Origin: an uncultured archaeon
Lineage (GTDB): Archaea; Nanobdellota; Nanobdellia; Pacearchaeales; GW2011-AR1
NCBI GenBank assembly: GCA_903828655.1
Contig: CAIKMX010000022.1
Span: 1-38,658, forward strand
DNA length: 38,658 nt
Direction: 5' to 3'
Positions within the stretch are counted from its first letter, which is position 1; every line of letters begins with the position of its first letter. This document shows, piece after piece, positions 19,212-27,043 of this stretch. A program made the translations under genes and the position numbers. Below the pieces are notes generated by a model. That model saw only the letters and a program-made list of their open reading frames with translations. It was not told where the DNA came from and searched no databases.

Positions 19212-19345
19212 CTTTTCACCCCTAATGTTTTTTTAATTAACTCCTCTAAAAATTCAGAAATCTCTCTTCCCTCTTTTATACAATGAATCTTAACTTCTTT
19301 CCAAAGATCTTCATCTATCTTCAAACTAGTAGTCTTCCTCACCAT
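19208..19345 (-). CDS. 45-aa ribbon-helix-helix DNA-binding protein
   Basis: A short gene directly upstream of the giant surface-protein gene. The product MVRKTTSLKIDEDLWKEVKI continues with HCIKEGREISEFLEELIKKT and ends LGVKR. This is a classic MetJ/Arc/CopG ribbon-helix-helix: one beta strand with alternating residues (KTTSLKI), helix 1 (DEDLWKEVKIHCIKEG), helix 2 starting REISEFLEEL. The stop TGA overlaps the giant gene's ATG (ATGA), so it is the first cistron of the operon. TATA box at 19368-19380 is 29 bp upstream. By analogy with toxin-antitoxin and CopG regulators it probably autoregulates the operon; that is an inference. Confidence 0.85.
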   Translation of the reverse strand: MVRKTTSLKIDEDLWKEVKIHCIKEGREISEFLEELIKKTLGVKR

Positions 19346-19367
19346 ATTTATATTTTTTAGAAAAAGT

Positions 19368-19380
19368 AGTATTTAAATCT
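19368..19380 (-). promoter_or_regulatory. TATA box of the surface-protein operon
   Basis: Plus-strand AGTATTTAAATCT is centred 29 bp before the RHH start codon at 19345 and would drive the RHH, giant and 350-aa genes. Short direct repeats lie just upstream (19396-19419). Confidence 0.5.
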
Positions 19381-19395
19381 ATCTTTATAGAATTA

Positions 19396-19419
19396 TATAA
19401 TACTATAATACTATAATAC
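19396..19419. repeat. Three tandem copies of TATAATAC
   Basis: Three perfect 8-bp repeats (TATAATAC) lie upstream of the surface-operon TATA box and about 20 bp from the convergent-side end of the KaiC-like gene. They could be iterons for the RHH protein encoded next door or simple-sequence slippage. Confidence 0.6.
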
Positions 19420-19438
19420 TAAGCCTAAAAATTCAAAA

Positions 19439-20452
19439 CTATTCAATATCACTAAAAACTTCTTGCTCAGGATAAACAACGATTCCTGCAGAAGTTATCT
19501 GCATCGCAACAATTTTCTTTTGATGCCCAGCACCCCTTAATTTCAAAACTTCGATAGCATTCTCTCTAACATTTCCATGCTTCAAATTATAGATAACAAT
19601 AACCCCATCGGCCAAAAACTCCTCAACACCTGTTGGAGAAAATATCTTTGGAATCTGTTCAGTTTCAGTTATCAAAAATCCAGTTGCTTCAGTCTTCTCT
19701 AAAAATCTAAATAATTGTTCAATGTAAACCCTGTATGATTCTTCCTTTCCAGTAAAAGCAGAAGAAATAGCAGTCAAAGAATCAATAACGATAAAATCGG
19801 GATGTTTATAATCATCCGGCAAAATCACTGGATCAATATCAATCAATAACTCTCCTTTTTGTTTAGCAAGCAAGGCATCCACATTTCGGGTTATATCAAA
19901 AGGATTCATCCTAAAAATTTTAAGCTTTCCTCTTTTAACAAGCTCAGAAGCATTCCATCCAAAATCTTCCATATGTTCAATTAGTTTATCTTCACTCTCC
20001 TCCAAAGTCATATACAAACACTTTTTCCCTTCTTTGGCCTTATTAACCAAAGTCTGTAAACATAAAATAGTTTTACCGCTTCCAGCCCCTCCAGCAACAA
20101 TCATAAGATTTCCTTTAGGGATGCCTTCATCAAATAAATCGTCAAACCCTGGAACTCCAGTTTTTACATACTCCCTTACTCCTCCCTTTTTTTCATTCTT
20201 CTCTTTTAATTTAACACCTTCCAAATGCTCCACAGACCCCCTTTGTTGTTTAATCATCTCATTTTTTATTTCGTCAGCAATAGAAGAAACATTAATTTTT
20301 CCAGATTTTTTAGCAGAACTTTTTCCAAAACTTTTTTTCTTTTTAGCACCACTAACTTTCCTTCTCACAATAACCTTCTTTTTAGTCATCCCCTTTTTCA
20401 CAACCTTTCTCTTCAAGATAGTTTTTTTACCCTTCACACTCTTCTTTTTCAT
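19439..20452 (-). CDS. KaiC-like RecA-family ATPase with Lys-rich N-terminus
   Basis: 337 aa. The first ~50 residues are a very basic, low-complexity tail (K-rich with KKKSFGKSSAKKSGK), possibly binding nucleic acid or membrane. The rest is a single KaiC domain: GVPGFDDLFDEGIPKGNLMI, Walker A GGAGSGKT at 121-128, catalytic Glu pair in MTLEESEDKL, Walker B FIVIDSLTAISS, and a late GVIVIYNLKHGN strand. Archaeal single-domain KaiC homologues often work with signalling proteins. Here it ends a cluster holding a histidine kinase, two response regulators and a P-loop-less KaiC relative. It lies 60 bp downstream of the hemerythrin gene, so it may share that transcript. Confidence 0.9.
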   Translation of the reverse strand: MKKKSVKGKKTILKRKVVKKGMTKKKVIVRRKVSGAKKKKSFGKSSAKKSGKINVSSIADEIKNEMIKQQRGSVEHLEGVKLKEKNEKKGGVREYVKTGVPGFDDLFDEGIPKGNLMIVAGGAGSGKTILCLQTLVNKAKEGKKCLYMTLEESEDKLIEHMEDFGWNASELVKRGKLKIFRMNPFDITRNVDALLAKQKGELLIDIDPVILPDDYKHPDFIVIDSLTAISSAFTGKEESYRVYIEQLFRFLEKTEATGFLITETEQIPKIFSPTGVEEFLADGVIVIYNLKHGNVRENAIEVLKLRGAGHQKKIVAMQITSAGIVVYPEQEVFSDIE

Positions 20453-20511
20453 TTTATTATAAGCAAATCAGTTTATTTAAACCTTTTTTTAATTTTATTA
20501 TATACCTCAAT

Positions 20512-20919
20512 CTACTTCAATCCATGCTCCTTAAAGCATTTAACATAATCCTTATCATAAGTAGTGCAATGTTCATCAAACCAATCCTTTAAAAGATTTA
20601 ACAAATCTAAATAAGCATCATCGCCTTTTTTGATTTCATCATATACTCTTAAAACTTTTAAGGTAATCCTATTATGCTCAGCAATATGGGCCCCAGCCCC
20701 ATAATAATTAAACTCTCTAAAGTACTTTTCTTCAGTTCCGAAGTGAACCCTTACAAAACTAATCAATTCTTCAACTAAATCATTAGCTTCATCCTTTTTA
20801 TCCTTCTTAGAAATAAGCTCATGTGCCTCATTCAAAAATTCCAAAAGTTTTTTGTGCTGACTATCTATCTCCTTAAATCCCAGTTCATACTTTTTATTCC
20901 ATTTAACAAATTCTTTCAT
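20512..20919 (-). CDS. Hemerythrin-like O2-binding protein
   Basis: 135-aa single-domain hemerythrin that binds O2 (or NO) at a diiron site. All seven ligands are in register: His22 (IDSQH), His59 and Glu63 (HFGTEE), His78 and His82 (HIAEH), His117 and Asp122 (HCTTYD). The length is normal for bacteriohemerythrin. The start codon overlaps the stop of the Cache-HAMP-PAS gene by 4 bp, so it is translated with a sensor receptor. Roles could be oxygen sensing for the receptor, oxygen delivery or detoxification; its position inside a signalling operon favours sensing. Confidence 0.95.
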   Translation of the reverse strand: MKEFVKWNKKYELGFKEIDSQHKKLLEFLNEAHELISKKDKKDEANDLVEELISFVRVHFGTEEKYFREFNYYGAGAHIAEHNRITLKVLRVYDEIKKGDDAYLDLLNLLKDWFDEHCTTYDKDYVKCFKEHGLK

Positions 20920-22469
20920 TTTTTCTTCTGCTTTAATCTATCAGCCTCCTGTTTTAATCTTAATAATTTACTATACAATTTTGGGTCATGTTCTTTAATC
21001 TCTTCTTCTTTTGATTTTATACTCAGGTCTCTAACCGTTGCTTGCAAATATTCTTCATCTCCCTCTTTAACCTTTGTTAAAACAACGTTTGCAAGAAATT
21101 CTTCCCCAGTTAACCTTTTATGCATCCAATTAAAAGAGTTCTTTCCTTCCTTCATTGCTTTCTCGATATTCTCCTTAGCCTTTACTGAAGACAAAGAGCC
21201 ATCTGGTTGCTTCTTAGGCGAAAACTCCCAAGGAGCTCTTGAAGTAAACTCGTTTTCATCTTTAGCTTCAAACATCTTTATTGCAGCAGGATTTCCTGCG
21301 GTAAAATTCCATTTTGGAGACTCAAGAGTCATTATAGCATCACTAGAGCCTTCATATAAAATTTTATATTTATCTTCAGCAGCTTTTTTAGCCTCAACAG
21401 CCTCTCCAAGACCGATATCTGATCTTGAAGCTCCAGTTCTTAAAATTGCAAGCTTCATGCTCGCAAGAATTCTATTCAATGAATTGACTAAACTATCTAT
21501 TTCTAAAAGACTTCCCTTTTCCAATCTAACATCTAAATTTCCTTTTGTAATCTCGTCAATATCTTGAGTGATAGAATTAATCTCTCTTGAAACAGGCTTT
21601 ATAACAATATAAATTAAAAAAAGTATCATAATAAACGTCAAAGAAACAAGAATAATAGTGATACTCTGCAAAGAATAAATTTTAGAATAAGCTTCAGCCT
21701 CATCAATCTTAGTAGCTAAACCCACCTTAATTTCATTAATATCTCTCGTAGCAGAAATAACCCTCACCCCACGATAGTCATTAGACCCCTCTATCAGTTT
21801 CTCCTCACCCATTAAGGCACGATAAACTGGCCTTAACATTGCTTGTTCCCGAGGAATAACTTCCATCTTTTGCTTAGAAAACAATCTATCACTAAAATAA
21901 ACCAAACTTCCATTTTCATCCAAAAATGCTAACAACGTTTCCCCAGTCTCTCCAAGCCCAGACCTATCCGAAACAATATTACTTAAAACATCAAGCTTCA
22001 TAGAGCCAACCAAGACCCCTCCATGAAACGGAGTTGAGACTGCAATTGAATATGCTTTAGGAACCAAAGCAAAATAAACAGGACTAACAAAAGTCTGATT
22101 TCTTGCATTATAAAAATAGGATCTATTAGACCTATCCATCCCAACCCTCGCCGTATCAGAAGAAGTCACCACAATTCCATTAGAATCAATAACAAACATA
22201 TCATAAAAACTATCATCAGTAACAATCATCTGTTTCAATTCATCCTCTGAAAGCTCATTCTGATTAGCAATCAATTCTATTTTATTTTTCTGCCCGTCAA
22301 TGAATGTTTTAATATTACTGTCCATAGAATTTGAAATTGACACAAGCTGCCCCTCAATTTGAGATTCTAAGTTATGTCTAGAATTAGAAAAGATAAGAAT
22401 GCCCAAAAACAATAAAGAAATAAAAATAACAGAAGAAATTGTTAAAACAATTTTTGTTTGGAGCTTCAT
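20916..22469 (-). CDS. Cache-HAMP-PAS receptor lacking an output domain
   Basis: 517 aa. Membrane helix 1 (about 7-29), an extracellular double-Cache-like sensor (about 35-265; includes MFVIDSNGIVVTSSD and FVSPVYFALVPKAYSIAVST), membrane helix 2 (about 270-293), HAMP (about 293-345, EINSITQDIDEITKGNLDV), and one PAS domain (about 365-480, KYKILYEGSSDAIMTLE). It ends in a short charged coiled coil (LLRLKQEADRLKQKKK). No HisKA, HATPase, MCP or cyclase domain follows. It probably passes signals to the separate histidine kinase in the same operon. 4-bp overlaps join it to the membrane protein before it and the hemerythrin after it. Confidence 0.88.
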   Translation of the reverse strand: MKLQTKIVLTISSVIFISLLFLGILIFSNSRHNLESQIEGQLVSISNSMDSNIKTFIDGQKNKIELIANQNELSEDELKQMIVTDDSFYDMFVIDSNGIVVTSSDTARVGMDRSNRSYFYNARNQTFVSPVYFALVPKAYSIAVSTPFHGGVLVGSMKLDVLSNIVSDRSGLGETGETLLAFLDENGSLVYFSDRLFSKQKMEVIPREQAMLRPVYRALMGEEKLIEGSNDYRGVRVISATRDINEIKVGLATKIDEAEAYSKIYSLQSITIILVSLTFIMILFLIYIVIKPVSREINSITQDIDEITKGNLDVRLEKGSLLEIDSLVNSLNRILASMKLAILRTGASRSDIGLGEAVEAKKAAEDKYKILYEGSSDAIMTLESPKWNFTAGNPAAIKMFEAKDENEFTSRAPWEFSPKKQPDGSLSSVKAKENIEKAMKEGKNSFNWMHKRLTGEEFLANVVLTKVKEGDEEYLQATVRDLSIKSKEEEIKEHDPKLYSKLLRLKQEADRLKQKKK

Positions 22470-23089
22470 TGTGGATTATCCCTCTTTCCAATCAAAAACA
22501 AACTTGCTCCAAGTAAAACAAACAAAAATGACGCCATTGAAGAAATAATGTTATACCCCAAAAAAGAAAAATACATAAAAGGAACACCGAGGATATGCCC
22601 TATAAATGCAATAAACCCTATAACGGACACAAGAATCCCATTAAAATATAAAACCCTAGAAATTTTAGAATCAAAGATAAATACCATCCCAACTACCGCA
22701 AGGAGAATAAAACAAAACATCGAAGACAAAGAAGGCAAACCCGGAATTAGGCTACCAGAAGTACCTACAGCCTCAACAAAAAATAGACTCTCTATTCCGG
22801 TACTTACACCTAAAAAAGTTGTAACGATAAACAGAATCATCAATAAAAGTATTGAATAAGATATAATCAAAATAAAAAATTTGGAAGCTTCACCAATATC
22901 TTGCTTAGAAAGCAACAAAATCAAAATCCCGGATAATAAAAAACATATTGCACTGATAAATCTTGTAGTACCCCCCCAGGAAGTAAGGGTTCTCAAAATA
23001 GGAACATTAAAAATCCATCCAGCCATAATCAAAGCGGCCACTAAGACTACTACCACTGCAAGTATTCTGCTTACTAACCGCTTATTCAT
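22466..23089 (-). CDS. Stand-alone MASE-like integral membrane sensor
   Basis: 207 aa with about six or seven membrane helices and almost no soluble part. TRFISAICFLLSGILILLLS and GIESLFFVE followed by a loop and MFCFILLAVVGMVFIF recall the twin 'TAl-FlLlG' / 'GID-LLF' pattern of multi-helix N-terminal sensor domains on bacterial histidine kinases and diguanylate cyclases. Here it is a separate polypeptide. It overlaps the Cache-PAS gene by 4 bp downstream and the 105-aa gene by 4 bp upstream. The family match is from memory and not firm; the signalling context supports it. Confidence 0.6.
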   Translation of the reverse strand: MNKRLVSRILAVVVVLVAALIMAGWIFNVPILRTLTSWGGTTRFISAICFLLSGILILLLSKQDIGEASKFFILIISYSILLLMILFIVTTFLGVSTGIESLFFVEAVGTSGSLIPGLPSLSSMFCFILLAVVGMVFIFDSKISRVLYFNGILVSVIGFIAFIGHILGVPFMYFSFLGYNIISSMASFLFVLLGASLFLIGKRDNPQ

Positions 23090-23403
23090 TTTTTGCTCCC
23101 GCTTTTAAGTTTAGAAAGACTCTCAAGAAGGCCCCTAAACGAAAAGACCGCTATCAAAAGTGCAATTATAAAGATAAACTCAGTAAATGCATAAAGACCA
23201 CCTATCTCGAAAAGATTCCACTCCTCTAGAGACCCAAAAACCTCATGGACACCAAAAAGGATAATTGCCACAGAGAAATAATTCCAAGTCTTTTTTAAAG
23301 AACCTTCAACTCGAGTCCAAACTTTAATTCCGACAAGTATGATTACAATTGCCATTATAAGGTTTATAACTTCCAAATACGGTTCTATTGTTTCAAGTAT
23401 CAT
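23086..23403 (-). CDS. Small three-helix membrane protein in signalling operon
   Basis: 105 aa with three hydrophobic segments (about 13-28, 42-55 and 70-90) and a basic C-terminus (ESLSKLKSGSKK). I recognise no family. A charged pair LFGVHEVFGSLEEW lies between helices two and three. Its start follows the histidine kinase stop (23406) by two bases and its stop overlaps the next gene by 4 bp, so it is firmly part of the sensory operon. It may be an accessory subunit of the kinase. Confidence 0.6.
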   Translation of the reverse strand: MILETIEPYLEVINLIMAIVIILVGIKVWTRVEGSLKKTWNYFSVAIILFGVHEVFGSLEEWNLFEIGGLYAFTEFIFIIALLIAVFSFRGLLESLSKLKSGSKK

Positions 23404-23405
23404 TA

Positions 23406-25289
23406 TTACCTCCTTTTTATCAAACCTGATTTAGTTAAATCCCCAATACCCACTTTTCTTTCTTTAACAACTCCAGATTTTTCCTCTTTTTCTTCTGAAT
23501 ATATCAAAGAAAGTTTATTTTTAAATTCTTCTAAATTTCCAGTGAATATTTTCTTTTTAGTCAAATCACGCATATAATCAAGAATCTTGCTCTCACTAAT
23601 CCCCCCAATCTGAAGCTCATTAAATTCCTGCTCTCCCAATGGACCAAGATAACTAATAAGCAATTTTTTAACATCCTCTTCCTGTCTCCCTTTATTTGAA
23701 AATAATAATCTTATAGGCTTTATTTCCCTAACCGGCATAAATGGCAAAGTAAAATAAAACTTCGTCCCTTTTCCTTTCTCGCTTTCAAACCATATCTTTC
23801 CATTCTGACTCTCAACAATTCCCTTACAAATTGCAAGTCCAAGCCCATTTCCCCCATACTTCCTATACATTGTCTGTTCTCCCTGAAAGAATGGTTCAAA
23901 TATCCTTGACTGAACTTCTTTTGGAATTCCAATTCCAAAATCCTGAACAGAAAACAAAACAAGATTAGATTTTTTTTCAACATTAACAATTACCTTTCCG
24001 TTAACATCAGAAAATTTTATAGCATTACTCAACAAATTCCTCAAAACCTGCATAACTCTATCCGGATCAGATTCAAATGATTGAAGTTTGTCCATCCTCA
24101 ACTGAATATCTATTTTATTTTCTGGCATAAAAGCCTTCATCTCCTCGATAACTCTTCTAACATATTCTTCAAGATTTGTTTTAATAAAATTAAACTTAAG
24201 TCTTGCAGCTTCAATTCTACTTATTTCTAAAAAGTCCTGTATAATCCTATCAAGTCTCTCTGTATTCCTTAAAACAATATCTACACTTTCTTTCTGTTTC
24301 CCATTTAGTTTTCCAAAATAATCTCCCATCAACATCTGCAACTGCGCTTTCATAGGAGTCATTGGACTCCTCAATTCATGAGAAGTTATAGACAAAAATT
24401 CAGTCTTCGCCTTATCAACCTGCTTTCTTTCATCATCCATTTTTGAAAGCGCCTCAGAGGTTTTGTTAAGAGCATTTCCTAATTCTTCCAATTCATCTCC
24501 AGTCTTAACATCCACCCTATTTGAAAAATTACCCTTTTCAATTTCCCTTGTTGAATCAGTTAGTTTTAAAATTGGCCTGGCGATATAATAATTTATATAA
24601 AATGGAACAAGGCCCGAAATAATAAGAACAAGTATTCCTAAACCAAGACTATATATCTGAACATCTCTAGAATTTTTTAAAACATCCTGACGATATTGTT
24701 CAGAAATCTTCGCCTCAACATTCGCCCATTGACCATACAAATCCGCAAGCTCTTTCTTGTAACCCTCATATTGAACGCTAACAATTAAACTCCTCGCTTT
24801 CTCAGAATCTCCTACAGCCATAGCATCAAAAGCGCCAACTTCTAGATCAACCAACAATAAATTAACTCTATCAAGCTCATTAAGAATCTCATAAACTTTA
24901 TTTTTATCATCAACACCCCTGGAGCTTTGATTAATAAGATTCCTTGCTTTGACCTTCAAAAGATTATCAAGCTCTGCCCCCGTACTATCATACTTCGCCT
25001 TAAGCTCCTCCAACTTTCCAAATTCTCCCTTTTCAGTATGAAGCAACGCCCAGTGTGCCGCGCCAGTTAGAATGGCATCATAAGCTACAACTTGTTCAAC
25101 CATTACATTCAATGGAGCCTCAACATCCTTCAAGGCCAAACTATCCTTTTCAATTCTTCTCTCAAGATTATATGTAACAAAAAACATAACAACCAAAAGT
25201 AAAACAAGCATTCCAAAACCCCAACCCAATTTCTTCTTTATACTCCCAAATAGGAACTTTCCAAGACTAAAACTTTCTTCTTCCATCAC
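23406..25289 (-). CDS. Membrane sensor histidine kinase
   Basis: 627 aa. Membrane helix 1 (about 21-40), a ~165-residue helical extracellular domain resembling the four-helix MCP/CHASE3 sensors, membrane helix 2 (about 212-235), HAMP (about 235-287), HisKA with the phospho-acceptor H304 in ITSHELRSPM, and HATPase_c with N box LRNLLSNAIKFS, G1 DFGIGIPKE, F box and G2 GGNGLGLAICKG. A C-terminal extension of ~105 residues (after PVREIKPIRLL) matches nothing I know. The two receiver proteins encoded just upstream are its likely partners. The start follows the KaiC-like gene by 75 bp. Confidence 0.95.
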   Translation of the reverse strand: MMEEESFSLGKFLFGSIKKKLGWGFGMLVLLLVVMFFVTYNLERRIEKDSLALKDVEAPLNVMVEQVVAYDAILTGAAHWALLHTEKGEFGKLEELKAKYDSTGAELDNLLKVKARNLINQSSRGVDDKNKVYEILNELDRVNLLLVDLEVGAFDAMAVGDSEKARSLIVSVQYEGYKKELADLYGQWANVEAKISEQYRQDVLKNSRDVQIYSLGLGILVLIISGLVPFYINYYIARPILKLTDSTREIEKGNFSNRVDVKTGDELEELGNALNKTSEALSKMDDERKQVDKAKTEFLSITSHELRSPMTPMKAQLQMLMGDYFGKLNGKQKESVDIVLRNTERLDRIIQDFLEISRIEAARLKFNFIKTNLEEYVRRVIEEMKAFMPENKIDIQLRMDKLQSFESDPDRVMQVLRNLLSNAIKFSDVNGKVIVNVEKKSNLVLFSVQDFGIGIPKEVQSRIFEPFFQGEQTMYRKYGGNGLGLAICKGIVESQNGKIWFESEKGKGTKFYFTLPFMPVREIKPIRLLFSNKGRQEEDVKKLLISYLGPLGEQEFNELQIGGISESKILDYMRDLTKKKIFTGNLEEFKNKLSLIYSEEKEEKSGVVKERKVGIGDLTKSGLIKRR

Positions 25290-25364
25290 ACACCTTTTTA
25301 ATAACTATATAAGAAAAACAGATATTTTAAACTTAACCACTTATCTAGAACTTGTCCAGAATAT

Positions 25365-25886
25365 CTACAACTCAACAACCTTGTCAACAAACATTCCAGA
25401 CTCTTTTATCATAGAGTCCTGATCTTTTACAGATAAAGCATAAAAAAGAGCCCGAGTCTTAGATTGTTTAATCTTGTTAACTAAAGAGGAAACAAATTTA
25501 GAAACCGGCGCCTTCTTTTCGTATATCAAAAGATTCGTTAAAGAATCAAAAATTATATATTCAAAACCATGTCTCAAAAATCTATCAATAGCAATAGAAA
25601 TTTCAGTCAAGGCCGCAGGACTAGAGATATAATAAACTCCCTCCCCCGAATCAGGCATACTCTTAAAAGTTTTGGAGATAGCATCAATAAAAACAATTTC
25701 GTCTGATTTAACCTTATTTTTTTTGAACAATTCCTTCAAAGATTCAGAAGTTTTATTCAAGGTTACATAACAAATACTCTTTCCAGAAAGCTTTTTCATA
25801 ATACTCACAATATCCTTATTATAATCAACACTGGGCATTATAAGTAGAATCGTCTGATTAGAAGCAAGCTCTTTCTTTATGTCCAT
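25365..25886 (-). CDS. KaiC/RecA-like protein without Walker A
   Basis: 173 aa. The fold can be followed against the intact KaiC-like ATPase of the same cluster: ICYVTLNKTSESLKELFKK corresponds to CLYMTLEESEDKLIEHME, and EYIIFDSLTNLLIYE to the Walker B region FIVIDSLTAISS. However, the first strand ILLIMPSVDYNKD has no GxxxxGK[ST] P-loop, and the catalytic Glu pair is NK. It should not hydrolyse ATP and may be a regulatory or scaffold subunit. Similar P-loop-less proteins are linked to archaeal two-component genes. Its start is adjacent to the stop of the response regulator (25887). Confidence 0.75.
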   Translation of the reverse strand: MDIKKELASNQTILLIMPSVDYNKDIVSIMKKLSGKSICYVTLNKTSESLKELFKKNKVKSDEIVFIDAISKTFKSMPDSGEGVYYISSPAALTEISIAIDRFLRHGFEYIIFDSLTNLLIYEKKAPVSKFVSSLVNKIKQSKTRALFYALSVKDQDSMIKESGMFVDKVVEL

Positions 25887-26240
25887 CTAAGCTCCCGTCA
25901 AAACTTTAACTCGTTTAACAAGCTCTTTAATATCAAATGGCTTTTGAATAAAGTCAACGATATTTTTACTCTTCATTAATTCTTCTTTCTCAGCCTCGGA
26001 AGTTCTAACAACACTTAAATAAGCAACCTTCTGTTTTATTTTTGGCACAACCTCGCGAACAGGAGTCCCGGGCATCATTATATCCATTAAAACCAAATCA
26101 GGCTTTTCTTTTTTCAATTTAACCAAAGCATCATCCCCATTAATTGCAGTAACAACCTTATACCCATTCTTTTCTAGAACAGTCTTAACAGTACTTCTTA
26201 TATCGTCATCATCATCCACAACCATTATTGTTTTTGCCAT
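25887..26240 (-). CDS. Single-domain response regulator (receiver 2)
   Basis: 117-aa stand-alone CheY-type receiver: acidic pocket VVDDDDD (D9-D11), phospho-acceptor D53 in LMDIMMPG, conserved Lys in FIQKPF. The usual Thr/Ser switch after beta-4 is the Ser of YLSVVR. There is no output domain, so signalling must be by protein contact; the KaiC-like protein starting at the next base is a candidate target. It lies 19 bp after the first regulator and the two are divergent paralogues (both MAK-initiated). Confidence 0.95.
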   Translation of the reverse strand: MAKTIMVVDDDDDIRSTVKTVLEKNGYKVVTAINGDDALVKLKKEKPDLVLMDIMMPGTPVREVVPKIKQKVAYLSVVRTSEAEKEELMKSKNIVDFIQKPFDIKELVKRVKVLTGA

Positions 26241-26259
26241 ATTGAATTTTTACTTAAAG

Positions 26260-26613
26260 TTACTTCTTAAAAACTTTATTTATCCCCTCCATTAAAGACT
26301 TAGGTGAAAAAGGCTTTTGAATAAATCCATCAATATCTTCCATATCTACATCTTGTTTCGGAACAATAGAGATGTAAATCATCTTAACCTTATGGTTAAG
26401 TCTCTCTCTCAATATCCTCAACAGATCATATCCCGAAAGAGTAGGCATTTTAATATCCAGTAAGACCATATCAAACTTATGACTCCTCAATAAATCAATT
26501 GCCTGAGCACCATTTGTTGCAGTCTCAACGTCAAAATTTTCCTTTTCAAGAATCACTTTAGTTGCATTCAAATCATCAAATTCATCATCAATAACTAAAA
26601 TCTTTTTTGCCAT
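26260..26613 (-). CDS. Single-domain response regulator (receiver 1)
   Basis: 117-aa CheY-like receiver with pocket VIDDE, phospho-acceptor D53 in LLDIKMPTLSG, a Ser in MIYISIV and the Lys in FIQKPFSP. First gene of the signalling cluster. GGTGA sits about 10 bp before the ATG and a TATA-like run (reverse strand GATTTAAAAATA, about 26649-26660) lies further upstream, so this operon has a short leader with a Shine-Dalgarno, unlike most of the leaderless genes here. Confidence 0.95.
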   Translation of the reverse strand: MAKKILVIDDEFDDLNATKVILEKENFDVETATNGAQAIDLLRSHKFDMVLLDIKMPTLSGYDLLRILRERLNHKVKMIYISIVPKQDVDMEDIDGFIQKPFSPKSLMEGINKVFKK

Positions 26614-26679
26614 CTCTTTTTCACCAATTACAATCTCTTAAGTATATGCTATTTTTAAATCTTGCCAAAATCAAAAATA

Positions 26680-26925
26680 CTAAGACTTATTCCCACAATC
26701 AGGACAAAACTTCTCTCCACCAGTCAAAGCCCAGTTGCACTTTGAGCATCTTTTAATCTTTTCCTGCTTTTTCTCTATAATGGTCTCATAGCCAGGTCTT
26801 CCAGAAAGAAACTTCCCAAGTGCCTGTTTGACAAGTTCATGCTCCTCACCATCCTCTTGAAATTTTCTTAAATCAAACCCCGTCATCCCAACAAGCTCTT
26901 TATGCTCTTTTTTTTCTTCACCCAT
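26680..26925 (-). CDS. Small protein with C-terminal zinc ribbon
   Basis: 81 aa. A charged N-terminal region (ELVGMTGFDLRKFQEDGEEH) is followed by a compact zinc ribbon CSKCNWALTGGEKFCPDCG with two CxxC knuckles. Such ribbons are common on tiny archaeal proteins of unknown role. The ATG lies 26 bp from the TATA box at 26945-26959, so the message is leaderless; the same box is placed to serve the opposite strand. Confidence 0.75.
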   Translation of the reverse strand: MGEEKKEHKELVGMTGFDLRKFQEDGEEHELVKQALGKFLSGRPGYETIIEKKQEKIKRCSKCNWALTGGEKFCPDCGNKS

Positions 26926-26944
26926 ACCCTTTTTTAAATAAAAG

Positions 26945-26959
26945 CGTTTATAAATATTG
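26945..26959. promoter_or_regulatory. Bidirectional TATA box
   Basis: CGTTTATAAATATTG contains the symmetric TTTATAAA. It is 26 bp from the leaderless minus-strand gene at 26925 and would start a plus transcript near 26977, opening the structured leader of the 27044 gene. Confidence 0.5.
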
Positions 26960-26977
26960 TTGCAATCGAATTATCAT

Positions 26978-27043
26978 TAAGGCTGACTCCTGGAAGCCCT
27001 CCTGAGAAGGAAGGTGAACTTTAGGAAACCTTGGTTTCATAAG
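26978..27043 (+). promoter_or_regulatory. Structured 5' leader with CUUG-capped hairpin
   Basis: About 66 nt between the expected transcription start and the ATG. It holds GGCTGACTCCTGGAAGCC (ends GGCT/AGCC can pair), CCTCCTGAGAAGGAAGG (CCT...AGG stem), then GAAAC-CTTG-GTTTC (27025-27038), followed directly by the start codon. GGAAGGTGAACTT and the CTTG hairpin match sequences in the tRNA-Thr intron region (29.4 kb) and at 32.5 kb. A long structured leader is exceptional here and may control translation. Confidence 0.45.

Noticed and set aside
27014-27043. GTG start for the zinc-finger gene
   Set aside because: The added codons coincide with a repeated hairpin found in non-coding contexts, and the ATG at 27044 starts a normal MAK sequence.
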